In this document: positions 34,386 to 45,355 of the stretch, in pieces
Layout: the number at the start of each line of letters is the position of its first letter
How positions within the stretch are numbered: position 1 is the stretch's first letter
Notes under the pieces: model-generated
What the model was told of the DNA's origin: nothing
The model's input: the letters and a program-made list of their open reading frames with translations, nothing else
Databases searched by the model: none
Program-made: the position numbers and the translations under genes
Origin: Gonatopus flavifemur
Taxonomy: Eukaryota > Arthropoda > Insecta > Hymenoptera > Dryinidae
DNA length: 64,000 bases
Reading direction: 5' to 3'
Assembly (NCBI GenBank): GCA_018340375.1
Contig: JAFFJZ010000010.1
Location: forward strand, 5,952,001 to 6,016,000

Positions 34386-34571
34386 CTCAAAATTGGTGGA
34401 ATATCAATTTATTGAGTAGCAAATAATTGCAGAGCGATGATTGGATGTGATTTTTATACCTCTAAATTGAACAAGTTGTTTGATTTCTGAGAAAAAAGTT
34501 ATGATATACCGCAATATACCGCTATTTCACTTATTGAAGGTTGTAGATGAGAGTCTCACCTACAGAATAAA
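34386..34571 (+). repeat. Dispersed repeat, copy 1 (empty-site copy)
   Basis: Aligns over its length with 63361-63932 (shared TTTATTGAGT, ATGATTGGATGTGATTTT, TTCACTTATTG and TCTCACCTACA) but lacks the two insertions present there, so it serves as a paralogous empty site. Confidence 0.7.
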
Positions 34572-34649
34572 GAAAAAAACAACTGCCCATATCTGCCCTT
34601 AAGGAACTCCGCCATGTTTTTGTGAAGGAAGTGTCTTCCAGACCGCATA

Positions 34650-35288
34650 CCCAATAAACACATACACGTTATTTCAACGTTGAAAGAACGTTAGACTGTC
34701 AAACGGACGTCAGTCGTTGATTTCATAACGTTGATTTTTAGTTGAAATTTGATAGGGAAATAGACGACCAGGAATCACGTTTTGATGACGTGTAATTTAA
34801 AGTAATATTTAAAAATAACCATCAAACGACGTCCTCAAAAAACGTGATCTGAACGGGTTTGAATCACGCGTTTAAAATGTGTTTATAACACCTTGTGATT
34901 GAACTTCAATTGAAGATATTCTGCTAAAAATGTCGAACGAAACCGAACTATGGTTAAAATTTCAACAAAGAGCAAGATAGTAAATATTATGGCATACTTT
35001 CCAAATTCTGTGATACTCAGAAATACTATTGTTCTCGATATTGAATGAAAAGTTTTCAAAATAATTTGTTGGATTCAATTCACGTTTTAGAACCATCATT
35101 AGGACACGGCAATATTTGACATCTTTTAAACGATGTTCAAACCGTTGATATGACGTTATTTTATGGTTGAAAAACACGTGATCTGCCGCGACATTTTTAC
35201 GTTGAATCCACGCAAGAATATCACTAATTCACAACATGTGGTTATTGACTGTTTTTGACGTTTTTAAAACGTGCGCGTGTTTACTGGG
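34650..35288. mobile_element. AACGTT-word CCC/2-bp element, TSD TA
   Basis: The ends are CCCAATAAACACATACACG (34650) and CCCAGTAAACACGCGCACG (from 35288). TA at 34648-34649 is repeated at 35289-35290. The interior repeats AACGTTGA, ACGTGAT and GACGT words in both orientations, densest near the ends. 639 bp, non-coding. Confidence 0.8.
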
Positions 35289-35324
35289 TAGTGACGTTCA
35301 TGGAAAATTGGATAAAATTATGAG

Positions 35325-35904
35325 AAGTTCTCAAATCCACTTGAAACCCGGTACCGAGGCATTTTTGAGGTCGCCGATGACAAATCCGTTGTCGAAATTT
35401 CCAAATTCAAAATAGCGGATCCAATATGGCGGACAAAAATTCTAAAATTCAATTGATTTCCTTCAAACTCTGTACCGAGAGGTTTTTGGGGTCACTGATT
35501 ACGAATCCATTGTCGAAATTAAATGGATCAAAAATATGTGAAAGGAAATATTGATAACTACAAAATCATGGAATGAATTTATCCATATTTAACATTGACA
35601 TTTCAAATCGCTTGAACCCACTGTTGAATCAACAGTAACAGTGATGAACATTATTTTATAAACATATTCCCAAGACAGAATCATTAATTTTTTTACTTCC
35701 AGTAACAGGATCAGACAGTTTGAATTTGGAAATTTTGACAACGGATTCGTAATCAGCGACCCCAAAAATCCATGAATGCCCAGTTTGAAGGAAATCAGTT
35801 GAATTTTAGGATTTTTGTTCGCGATATTGGATCCGCCATCCTGAATTTTGAAATTTTGACAACGAATTCGTAATAAACGACCCCAAAGCGAATTTGAGAA
35901 CTGC
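35325..35904. repeat. Inverted repeat with AATATGGCGGA motif
   Basis: AGTTCTCAAATCCACTTGAA at 35327 is answered by the inverse of AGTTCTCAAATTCGCTTTGG at about 35,900. Between them GGTCGCCGATGACAAATCCG and CAAATAGCGGATCCAATATG type segments occur in both orientations. A related copy lies at 62665-62800. It looks like a palindromic arrangement of a dispersed repeat; no TSD was identified. Confidence 0.6.
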
Positions 35905-37072
35905 CAATATTGAGAAACCAATATTTTATTTGAAAAAAATCGATTATTGTAACCATTGAAGATTTTGTGTCTTGCGATATCTTGGATCAGTTTGTAACAA
36001 GAATTGCAAAGTGTCACATAGGACATTTAAAGCCTGTCTAAAATATATCGCAAGATACAAAATGTTTACTGGATAAAAAGAAAGATTTCATTACCTTCAA
36101 TAAAAACTTCACTGGATCAAGAAAATCTCTGAGTCTTATTTGAAAAATGCTTACGGTGATCTGAAGACTATTTTTCTTGATCCAACTAGTGTTTCCGCGA
36201 TCCAGAAAACGAGCTATCACGATCTTTACATTCCAATGTTCTTCAATTAAAATTATGGGAAGTAAAAATTGGTCAAAATGTAGATTAGAACTGAAATTCG
36301 ATTATAAGTCAGTTTACATCGAGCTGCAATCCCGTTAATCTTAATTTTTATTCAATCAACACTCCAAGCGGTTCGAGCTAGATCGAAATTCAGATTAATT
36401 CAAAATTTGATTTCATAGACTCATATTTCAATTTGGATTCCCAAAAGAAGTTGACTGTTCTCAAGATTGTATTTTCACCTAATTGTTGTTACTATGGAAG
36501 AATGCACTTTCAGTTGAACGAGGCTGGAATCTGAAGATCGTGATAGCTCGTTTTGTAGATCGCGGCAACACTAGATCCAACATTCAATATTCTAACGCCA
36601 AGTTTATCAAATTTCACTTGAGGCGAGAGAATTTTTCTCTTACGAGAAAAAGAATGAGGATTGTCGTCATGTTGAGGAAAAAATTTTCTCCCAATAATGA
36701 AATTTGTATTGCAATAAGGAAACGTTTCTGTGGGTGTATGGGAACGTTTCACAGCCCAATTCATAGGCGCCTTCTTCTTTTTCCAGATTAAGTCATGAAA
36801 CATTTGAAAATGAATTTTCAAAACTATATTAATTATTCAGTTTTTGACATTTTTGAATGATTCTATAGTTCATCCTATAGCCATACAGCTTCACAGATGA
36901 AAATGCTGTTTGGTCGTTTGATTTCTAATAAGCCAATCTTGCGAAGTCTTAGCTTAGTTAGTTCACTAACTGTTTTTCATCATGAGTGTATTGAGATTGC
37001 TGTAACTCCGATTGTTATCAACATTCTAATTCCAAAATATTTGAATACCCTCTGAAAACGTAACTAAAAATA
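35905..37072. other. No recognised gene
   Basis: AT-rich DNA. GATCGTGATAGCTCGTTTTG at about 36,534 has an inverted partner near 36,220 (CGAGCTATCACGATC), so part of it is a decayed inverted repeat. Confidence 0.4.
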
Positions 37073-37213
37073 TACACGGAGAGGGATGTATAATAGAATT
37101 TACTAGATTTCTAATAACCCTTATTCAAAAATATGGTGAGAATAGGGACAGCTATCTGATATAATACTAATTATTATAAGCACATGAACGAGATCAATAT
37201 TTACTTTTTGTAA

Positions 37214-37516
37214 CTCATACAGCACCACAGAACTCAGTAATGTCTCAATTACATTTCGATCTTTCACCTTCATTACATTTCAGTATACTTTCACAGAAAT
37301 ATGTCACAAATCTGTCAATTGAAATGTTACCTATTTGCAATGTCTCAGATATATTACGAGACAAAAATTACAATGAAATATTTGATAAATATTCTTGGAA
37401 TATTTCTGAAGAGACTTTGAAACCTCGGTGTGACATACAGCAATGTCATAGAAATATTTCAATGTTTCAGATGTTAGATTTCTGCAATCTTAATGAAATC
37501 TTCGATGCTATGTGGG
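37214..37516. mobile_element. GAAATATTT-word CCC/2-bp element, TSD AA
   Basis: The ends are CTCATACAGCACCACAG (37214) and CCCACATAGCATCGAAG (from 37516). AA at 37212-37213 is repeated at 37517-37518. The words AATGTCTCA, GAAATATTT and ACATTTC repeat; the same words fill 43841-44756. An open frame of 122 codons across it is made of these words and is not a gene. Confidence 0.7.
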
Positions 37517-37942
37517 AAGTTTCATTAGAAAATGTATTCAAATTAATTATACAACATAATACACAGTACATATCGTACATTGTTGCGTATCAGAACTATT
37601 TTATATAGGGTATAATAATTTTATTATGAAACTGTCAATGCAAAATATGAAAAAACCAAAATGTAGAAAAGGAAAAAATATTGCATTCAGAATGACTGTT
37701 GTTTAATATTTGCGCGCCATATTGAAAATTGCAGCAGGAATTACGGGATTTTCATTCAATTTGAGAGAAAACATCACAATTTCTATGATAATTTTCAACA
37801 TGATCCGCAGATAGTGATGTACCACGATTGTTTAGAATGTAATATTTTCTACATGCACCGTGAAAACAAATTTGCACATAATTCAACAGAAGTGATACTA
37901 GCTGGACAAAGAATCTTATAAGACTTCCATTTCTGATCACTT

Positions 37943-38578
37943 CCCATGCAGAAATTGACGAACGATCCAGTACTGGAATAACGTTATTTGCCAACTGCCA
38001 ACTGTTGGCAAACAACGTTGGAATAAACCCGGAATGATAACGTTGATCAACACTGGTACGGCGTTGTTCACCAATACTGGGTCAACGTTAACATCAACCC
38101 TGAATCAGTAATGGGTTTTCATTGTATACCAACATTGACAATTGATTTTCAACCGGTGATGGTAATCCATCAAAGCCTTTGTACGTAGCTAATGAAAATA
38201 ATTATATATTTTCAGCTAATGTCCATGGTTATATCGAAAGTAAAAAATATAACACATCTGTTCGTATGTTGCTGAAGTTTGAATCGTTTCTTGAAACGAA
38301 TGAATAATCCGAAAACGTGTGAAGAAGTCAATTCGAGAACATGAATAATTATTATTTCTTCAAAATTTTGCCGTATTAAACCACACATAATGGACAACGT
38401 TGAACGAGTTTTAAATCAACGTTGGCAAATCAGCATTGACTATCGGCGTTACAACAACATTGTACTGGTTGTTACTTCAACCACATTACAACGTTGGCAA
38501 CCAACCCTGGTAATCAGTGTTATACCAGTGCTGTTTCGATTGTTATGGTTGGTTGGAAGTCGGCAGTTTCTGCATGGG
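37943..38578. mobile_element. CAACGTTGG-word CCC/2-bp element, TSD TT
   Basis: The ends are CCCATGCAGAAATTGACG (37943) and CCCATGCAGAAACTGCCG (from 38578). TT at 37941-37942 is repeated at 38579-38580. The left and right thirds repeat CAACGTTGG, AACACTGGT and ACCAACCCTGG words; the middle 200 bp is plainer. Confidence 0.8.
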
Positions 38579-38788
38579 TTCTTCGTTAATAAACGCCGAC
38601 CAAAACGAAAGATTGGATATTCACCGAGTTCCCATAGTTTCAAAATAAATAAGGCAATTTGTACTGAAATGAGACCTTATCGTCCAACATTCTGGAAGAA
38701 GAATATTATGTGAACCCATGCATCTTGACGAAAATTATCTTGAATCAAACGAATTTGAAGAAACTTGACAGACAGATACAAAAAAAAC

Positions 38789-38810
38789 ACACACACACAC
38801 ACACACACTA
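38789..38810. repeat. (AC)n microsatellite
   Basis: About eleven AC dinucleotides following a short A run. Confidence 0.9.
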
Positions 38811-39353
38811 TTTCGGGGATCGAATTTTTTCGACATTTCAAAATATTTTGCCAGGACGAAACCTTCTCTTTTCGATAATGGATTGTTAACCCTCGCACGA
38901 TTTTTGCGTTCCCTCATACTTATATAAAAACCACACTCGAAAACACGTTGGAATATTCAAAAATTTTCATCACAATACACGCCAAGTGAATCAACAAATT
39001 CAAGTTCCTACTGCGGAGTATATGACGCTTCTTATGAATTCTTCCCTGGTGAATATTCAAAACTGGAGAAAGCAGATATTGAAACAAATAAAACGTGAAG
39101 AAACGTTTCAATTTCCTCTTAAATTACACTTACGTGGCTCTTTGTTACGCTTAGATGACTCTTCGCTTGCGTTTTCGTTACGCTTTCGTTGCACTTCAAC
39201 GCTTCATTTTCACCAGGGTTCAGAGTTCGAACTGTTATTAGCGCTACCTCTAATGCGTTTAGGAAGTTGTCGTTAAATGATTGTATTGACTGTATTAGGA
39301 ATTTTATTACGAATATTCTTTCTTTTATGAATCACATATAGGGGATTCATTAC

Positions 39354-39515
39354 TCCTTGCGAAAGTTACTAGATTCCAAATTTTTCTCAGAAACGAACAC
39401 ATAAAATGAAAAATTATGAGTAGCTGCATTTTTTTCAATAGCCTAAGAAGATGCACCTGCTCATTAAAATTGATCCTATTCATTGATTACTGAGAAAACT
39501 GGGGGGAGAGATCTA
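39354..39515. repeat. Decayed inverted repeat with GTTACTAGAT
   Basis: AAGTTACTAGATTCC at 39364 is answered inverted by GATCTAGTAACTTGG near 39,498, with partly matching outer arms (GATTCA...ACT). GTTACTAGATCCAGAATTTTT near 57,554 is a third related sequence. No TSD seen. Confidence 0.4.
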
Positions 39516-39972
39516 GTAACTTGGCTTGTGGTGAATCGCCTCAATGCGTATTACATATTTCATTCATCATGATTAGTTTATGAAGCATATTATATTTTTT
39601 GGTGAATTTCAATATAATCGTTTCATTATAAAAATATATTAGGTTACATCAAATGGAGTTTTGAAAGTAATTATATTTTTCAATACGTCGTATTAGAAAA
39701 TTTTTATTATACATTTCTCTCCGTGTAGTAGAAATTTCAAGTCACAAAAAAAATCCCAAAAAAGCTAACGAAAAACCAGCCTTCACCCGAGGTGACTCCC
39801 TTGAAGAAAAAAGAATACAAACAAAAACAGTCATCGTATTAAAACGCTCCAGCATTATAGATTTTATGTAATTCGAGTCGGGGGTCGAGTACAGGACGCA
39901 CCTAATCGATTCAAACCATGAGACCCAATGCATCGCCCACTAATTTCAAATGTTCTCCAAAATAAGATTACG

Positions 39973-40081
39973 CCCTAACAGCACAATGTGTCTCTGGGAC
40001 GTTTTCTGAACGTTCAGAAAACCTCTCCTACGTTCTATAAACCGTCCATAAACGTTCCAGTGACACGTTGTGCTGTCTTGG
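39973..40081. mobile_element. AACGTTC-word CCC/2-bp MITE
   Basis: The ends are CCCTAACAGCACAATGTGTC (39973) and CCAAGACAGCACAACGTGTC (from 40081). The 109 bp between repeat GGACGTTT, AACGTTC and TTTATGG words. The flanks (CG, AC) do not form a TSD. A diverged relative is at 47352-47542. Confidence 0.65.
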
Positions 40082-42841
40082 ACCCAATGCTGTCGAGTGT
40101 GTCGAGTGATCCGATATGATGGAAAAAAAAACACAACACCACAGTACTCGAAATAGATATCTTCCGATACATCCCTTTCAAAATTCCCAAAGATCTAGAA
40201 TATTCTTTCCACGATACACAGCATTTCCGTGTTCATGAGTTTCTTAAGATACTAAAGAAATTCAAAGTGAGGTACGCTAAGCTGTCCAACGCATAGATAT
40301 ATTGTGAGACGGCGATCGTGAAGTGACTGAAGTACCGAAGGTGCGCTTAGAGAAGTCGAAGATATCGATCGAAGAGACAGGTTCGTAAAGACGACGTAAA
40401 TTTATCGTGCGTTCACAGCATTCAATCGCGATCGATGGACTCGAAGATCGGTTTTTTATTTTCCTCCGAACCAAACGTACGGCACGCAATTTCACTGATG
40501 AAAATCCTTACTTAGAAGATTCGCACGACAAATAATCAGAATTTCTTGAGGCATCGATATATCTTCTTTCCAACGACAACAAGTGCGTGCAAGGAAACGA
40601 AAATTTTTTTGTCATCGGATATGGTTACTCGCGGAGATTAAAGTTGGAACTATGCGTGAGTCGTTCAAAGTTGGAATGAGTGAAATGAGGATTGTGCTAT
40701 TGGAATGTTGACCTGGAATAAACTACCGATGCGAATAAATTCGTTCCTCTAAAGCGGAATCGATTCTACGACTTGATAAACATGTATTCCGATAGGTGAA
40801 TGCATTTGGAAAAATGAAAATCCCACTCAACGAAGCCGGGTACAACGATCGATAACAAAGTCAATGAAATCTGAAATTTCAATTGAAATATCTTTCAATA
40901 TTTTGTATATATATACACGTCGATATTAAAACAGATATCACGCATTTTCTCATTCGAGAGATCTCGATACGATACTCACACGTTCATCCAAGAATATGTG
41001 TGCAAAAAATACAAACACAGCCGATTTTATTTCTATAACATCGAAGTGGTTGTTGAGTTCGCTGGGAACGTCTGGAGCGTAGTTTTTTTTGCTGATACAA
41101 ACATGTATCAAACATTTTGTAAAGTCGTCATTTCGAAGTTTGCCTTGAGGGGAGCAGAAGATCGTGAAGAGCATTTTAACTTGAAAACAACATCATCTTG
41201 CGACCGCGACACCCTCGGGCGATCTGTACACGCAACGGTATCATACGCTCGGTGTATTCGCTCGAAATCTTTCGTATTCCAGACTACGCATTACGAAATT
41301 TATCGAGGTGACCTCTTGTGGATTTGAAAATCCCATGCCAGATTTCTAGGCGTTGCTGAATATCAACTTGCGTGTTTTTTGTTGTTTTTTTTTCTCATCT
41401 CAGAGTATACGATTCTCTTTTCTCCTGAATGAGTTTTTAAATATAATCGCGTAAGATAATTTCAAGCCTTATTCCTTCCACACGAGAACAAAACAATTAT
41501 TTTCTAAAGTGACAGAATGATGAATATAACACCAATGCGCGAGCGGTAATTCCACGTTGGAGGAGAAATGGTAATTTCAAGTAACATAAATAAAGATTCA
41601 CCTACACGATCGGTAAAATTTGATACTCTCGTAGGTTAAGTCGTTGAGCATTCATCACCCCAACCTAAAGATGAATCAAGTGCTGACAGGATAATTGAAC
41701 TACCTGAACAAATTGTGCGATATGAAAAGCGTACCTGTTTAGCTCAGGTAGAGAGCGTTGAAAACAAACCCTCCCGCCTTTTCCCGTGCGAATTATCCCC
41801 GGACGTCTCCGACGCGAAAGCTTGTGATCTAGATATGGGAGCATCTTTAGATAATGCTCGTGGAATAACCAAGAAGTATGGTGAACACCTCGCATCATGA
41901 TCATCACTATCATTTTCAAGACCAAACTTGCTCTATCTATCTTCCTTTTCCAGGTTATCATCAACTTTCTCCAACACTGAACCGACGATGCGGCCGTCGA
42001 TACACTTGCACACACAAAGATACATTTTAATGACATGATCGAGTTATAGGTATGTGAAACGAGATTGGGAAGACGAAGAAGGAACGGATGATGACCTAGC
42101 CTCGATCGGGCCATCACGTTCTCTTCTTATACTTGTCGAGATGGCGGTCATATCCGTGCTTGCTAGCGCGAGCGCGGACTCGCTCCATATAATTTGGAGC
42201 GCTCACGTAACCTCTCAACTACCGGGGTCAAAGCCACATTTGTAATCTTCGATACGCCGGTGCGACCTGTTCGCACGTTGTTGTTCTCCGAATGGTTACC
42301 ATCGATACAACAAGCAACGTAGACAGTCGGACGCTAAAAGATGATGAAGATGGAGAGAGAAACGAAGAGATGACGACATTGATGAAAATTCGAGGTTGGG
42401 TTAATAAATAACACGGAATCACTGTAGAATACTTCTTGGTTCTTTATAACCTGTCAAAGAAACAAGTATTCATCGAGTTTTTTTGAAAAATTCAAAAATC
42501 ACATTTTATTCAAATTATTCGAAAGGGATGAAGCAGTTTTAGATTCTCTAATCCATTTATAACGACAAGAAATCGATGCTTTTTGTGAGGTCATTGATTT
42601 CCGTCTTCGCTGTACAGTACAGTATCATGCAGTTGTTTGACAAGTCTCACACGTAGCAAGAACAAGGGCAACAAATAAACACTAATTATGATTCGAGAGA
42701 GACGCACGTGAAGCTACTATGAAACCCTGCATAATACGATGTTTCTGCTTAAGGTTATACAGAAGATCGGTGTCCAAGTGAGGCAATGATCTTCTACCCT
42801 GCTTCACCGTTTGATCCGATGCCGCGAGCTCCCATCTATGA
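40082..42841. other. No recognised gene; partly CpG-rich
   Basis: Includes CpG-richer stretches (about 40,270-40,460 and 41,700-42,300) and open frames up to 150 codons, none with a recognised motif, plausible composition and start context together. Confidence 0.4.
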
Positions 42842-42879
42842 CGCGTGCTCTTGTCTCGTATACAAGACAAGAGCACGCG
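42842..42879. other. Perfect 15-bp GC-rich hairpin
   Basis: CGCGTGCTCTTGTCT (42842-42856) and its exact inverse AGACAAGAGCACGCG (42865-42879) flank an 8-base loop CGTATACA. It cannot be tied to a terminator, an element or an RNA family. Confidence 0.7.
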
Positions 42880-43438
42880 CGGAAGTTGCAAAAAATCGGC
42901 GAAATAATTAGACACAGGAGCTCGAGTGGAATACTGAAAAGAAGGGAAAATCAAATATCTGACAGGCGACAGTGAAACTTTGTTCTTATAAATGAGAGTT
43001 CTTGTTATTTCCTTTGTGAAAACAATATAGAAAATTGACTCGTGAATTGATTATTTCGCTATTCTTTATACAATTTCCACTTCTTTCGGTGTTTAAAGAT
43101 CACACCGGGAGAAAGTAATCTGGAAATGAGAGGAAAAATCCCTCTCAATCAGGAAAGATATTTCATGGATTTTTTTAACCAGGGCTACTTTGGCCGCCCG
43201 GATTGTCCTGCCCTGGTGCCGGTCTTGTCTTTTGGTGTGTTTTTCAGTAGGAAGTGAGGTTGGAATTTTTAAAAATTTAGTGTGTTTACAGGGTGGCAAG
43301 ACTTGGAATTTTGCCATTTCTTCATTGTTCTCTATTCTTTTCAAACCAAATACGCAATTGGCTAATTTCGTTAGACTTCCCAAAGCATATACAGGGTGAG
43401 TTTTCAATGTGAAACGGTTAAAATAGCTCATGGTAGTG
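42880..43438. other. No recognised gene
   Basis: AT-rich DNA without recognised features up to the next element. Confidence 0.4.
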
Positions 43439-43440
43439 TA

Positions 43441-43751
43441 CCCTGCTCAAAAGATTCGATTAAAACCTATTAATCGGTCAATCAGTATGAATCAGATGTT
43501 TGTCCAGGAATCTTCCTATTTAATCTTATTCGAATCTAATCGGTTTGAATACAAAATTTTGACTCAATGAGATTCAATCAGGAAATTCGGATCATGTACA
43601 TTCGAATTGTCTGATTATATCCCATTGAGTAGAAATTTCCTATCCAAACCGATTCTATTTGAATGAAGTCAAATAGGAAAATTCCCGGACAAGAATCTGA
43701 TTCAAACTGATTGACGAGTTAATGAGTATAAATTGGATTTTTGAAGCAGGA
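43441..43751. mobile_element. AATCGGTTTGAAT-word CCC/2-bp element, TSD TA
   Basis: The ends are CCCTGCTCAAAAGATTCG (43441) and TCCTGCTTCAAAAATCC (from 43751). TA at 43439-43440 is repeated at 43752-43753. The interior repeats CGATTCTATTTGAAT, AATCGGTTTGAAT, AGGAAATT and GAATCTGATTC-like words in both orientations. The ends match 63721-63889. Confidence 0.7.
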
Positions 43752-43840
43752 TAGTTCTAGTGATGTCTGAGATAAAAAGAGGTTCATAAATATACCAGAA
43801 AACCACAATGTTTAAGGGGGGCAATACATGTAACGGCTTT

Positions 43841-44756
43841 CCCAAATAGCAGACAATGTCTCAGTAATATTCTCAGAATATCACAATTATCTCATCCGAA
43901 ACACTGTATATTGAATATTTCTACGAGATTCCGTAGATATTGTGAATAGAATATTTCATTACAAATATTTTGGGAATTTCGCAATTGAAATATTGCAGGT
44001 ATGATATTCCGCAATGTTCAGGGGATCTATGATGAGGGATATTTCATGTTTGTCGCAAATGAAATATTTTGAGAATATTTCAGTAGCGATATTTTATGTG
44101 GCAGTAAGAATTTTTATTCATCAGACCTGGTACTTAGTAAAATTTAGGAGTCAAAGGCGAAAGAAACCTCTCTCCCACGATTCCTATTCAATTTCAATTT
44201 CAGAGGATTCTGAATTGATTGGTCTACATCCCACCGGAACGAATTTATCAGTAACACATCATTTTGATGACCAAAAGTGGCACTTTGAGGGCGTTGAAGT
44301 CATCTCAGTGGTTAGCTGAGGTGATAGAGGCTTTGACTATGACTCGGAGAACTAGGGTTCGATCCTCACTGAGGGAACTTTCCTCATAATCGACTTTCAA
44401 TGTGTATTTCTCTCACAAAGCCATCCAAATCACGTTCTATACAACATTTGTGGGGGAATTCACTCTGGAGAAAATTTTTTGTTCACCAAAAGCAGTATTT
44501 TGTACCACTGTTAATACACGTAATTATGAGATATTTTCCTGTATTTTTAATATTTCAGAATTTCTCCAAAATATTACGACAATCATTTCCGTGATATTGC
44601 AGAATGTCTCCAGAATGTCTCCAGAATGTCACAAAGATGATGACGTAAGACATTCTGGAGACATTATGGCAATATTCTTGAGGTGTTCACCAGAATATTG
44701 CATATTTCAAATATAATATTCTGGCAATGTCACTGAGGCATTCTATGCTATGTGAG
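43841..44756. mobile_element. GAAATATTTC/CAGAATGTCTC-word CCC/2-bp element, TSD TT
   Basis: The ends are CCCAAATAGCAGACAATG (43841) and CTCACATAGCATAGAATG (from 44756). TT at 43839-43840 is repeated at 44757-44758. The outer parts repeat GAATATTTC, GAAATATT and CAGAATGTCTC. A tRNA-like segment and non-word sequence (about 44,105-44,520) lie in the middle, probably a later insertion. Confidence 0.7.
44291..44376 (+). mobile_element. tRNA-like segment, probable SINE head
   Basis: TCATCTCAGTGG (44300-44311) resembles an A box, and GGTTCGATCCT (44356-44366) is a B box with one deviation; the spacing suits an internal polymerase III promoter. Sequence between does not form a clear anticodon arm, so it is not called a tRNA gene. 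It differs from the SINE at 12120-12442. Confidence 0.5.
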
Positions 44757-44758
44757 TT

Positions 44759-45353
44759 ATTTTCCGCCATTTTTCAAAGGCATATTTCATATGGAAGGAA
44801 TAAGTGAATCTTTTTGACAAAAATTATATTTCTTCATTTATTACATACTCAATTACATGGAACACAAATTTTTTTTCCTTTTCTTCCAACATGGCCGCCG
44901 TACTGAGCAGTCTTTTGATACTCTCGCAGTGGGAGGCACCAAACAGCGGGATTTTTGACGGCCATAATAGTAATCGGAAATAAAAAAAATTGGTTGAAGC
45001 GTGTTCATGAAACATGAATATTCTAGTTCAACCAGCAAAGAATGCAAAAATTCAAAAAAATTGTGAATTGACACACATCATAAGAAAAAATTCGATTTTC
45101 AGCCCGTTTTTTGGATTGTTTTTGGATCGAACATAGTAGTTTTTGAGAATTCTTTTGGAATTTTGGAGGTTCCACGAGGAAATAATACTACAGAAAAGAT
45201 GTGTGCTGAATTTCCTTAGAATCGGTTGAGAAATTTTTGAGTTATCTTTCCCGCAAATTTTGAAAAGTTGTTTCGAGATAAACTATGATCACAGTAGCTT
45301 ACCAACTAATAAGCGATTCCAGGGCCATACAGAAGTCCTTCGGCGTTTTCAAT
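44759..45353. other. No recognised gene
   Basis: AT-rich DNA; a stretch near 45,110-45,260 has the character of repeat flanks but no partner was found in the window. Confidence 0.35.
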
Positions 45354-45355
45354 AG

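Larger units (their letters stand above)
37075..39725. mobile_element. 2.65 kb CACGGAGAG element holding two others, TSD TA
   Basis: The ends are CACGGAGAGGGATGTATAAT (37075) and CACGGAGAGAAATGTATAAT (from 39725), two mismatches. TA at 37073-37074 is repeated at 39726-39727. Elements 37214-37516 and 37943-38578 are nested inside; without them it is about 1.7 kb, the largest member of its class here. Its remaining sequence has no recognised transposase motif, although it would be the natural place to look for a decayed one. Confidence 0.75.

Noticed and set aside
36881..36914. Miniature CCC/2-bp element with CATACAGC...GCTGTTTGG
   Set aside because: Only about 34 bp, weak ends and no duplication; likely coincidence.
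37240..37608. 122-codon open frame
   Set aside because: It lies mostly in the word-repeat element 37214-37516 and translates repeated words.
41665..42117. 150-codon open frame on the minus strand
   Set aside because: No recognised motif; composition and overlapping open frames on the other strand suggest chance.
42842..42879. microRNA precursor
   Set aside because: The stem is only 15 bp with an 8-base loop, too short for a pre-miRNA.
44291..44376. Functional tRNA gene
   Set aside because: A- and B-box-like sequences are present, but no acceptor stem or anticodon arm can be drawn.
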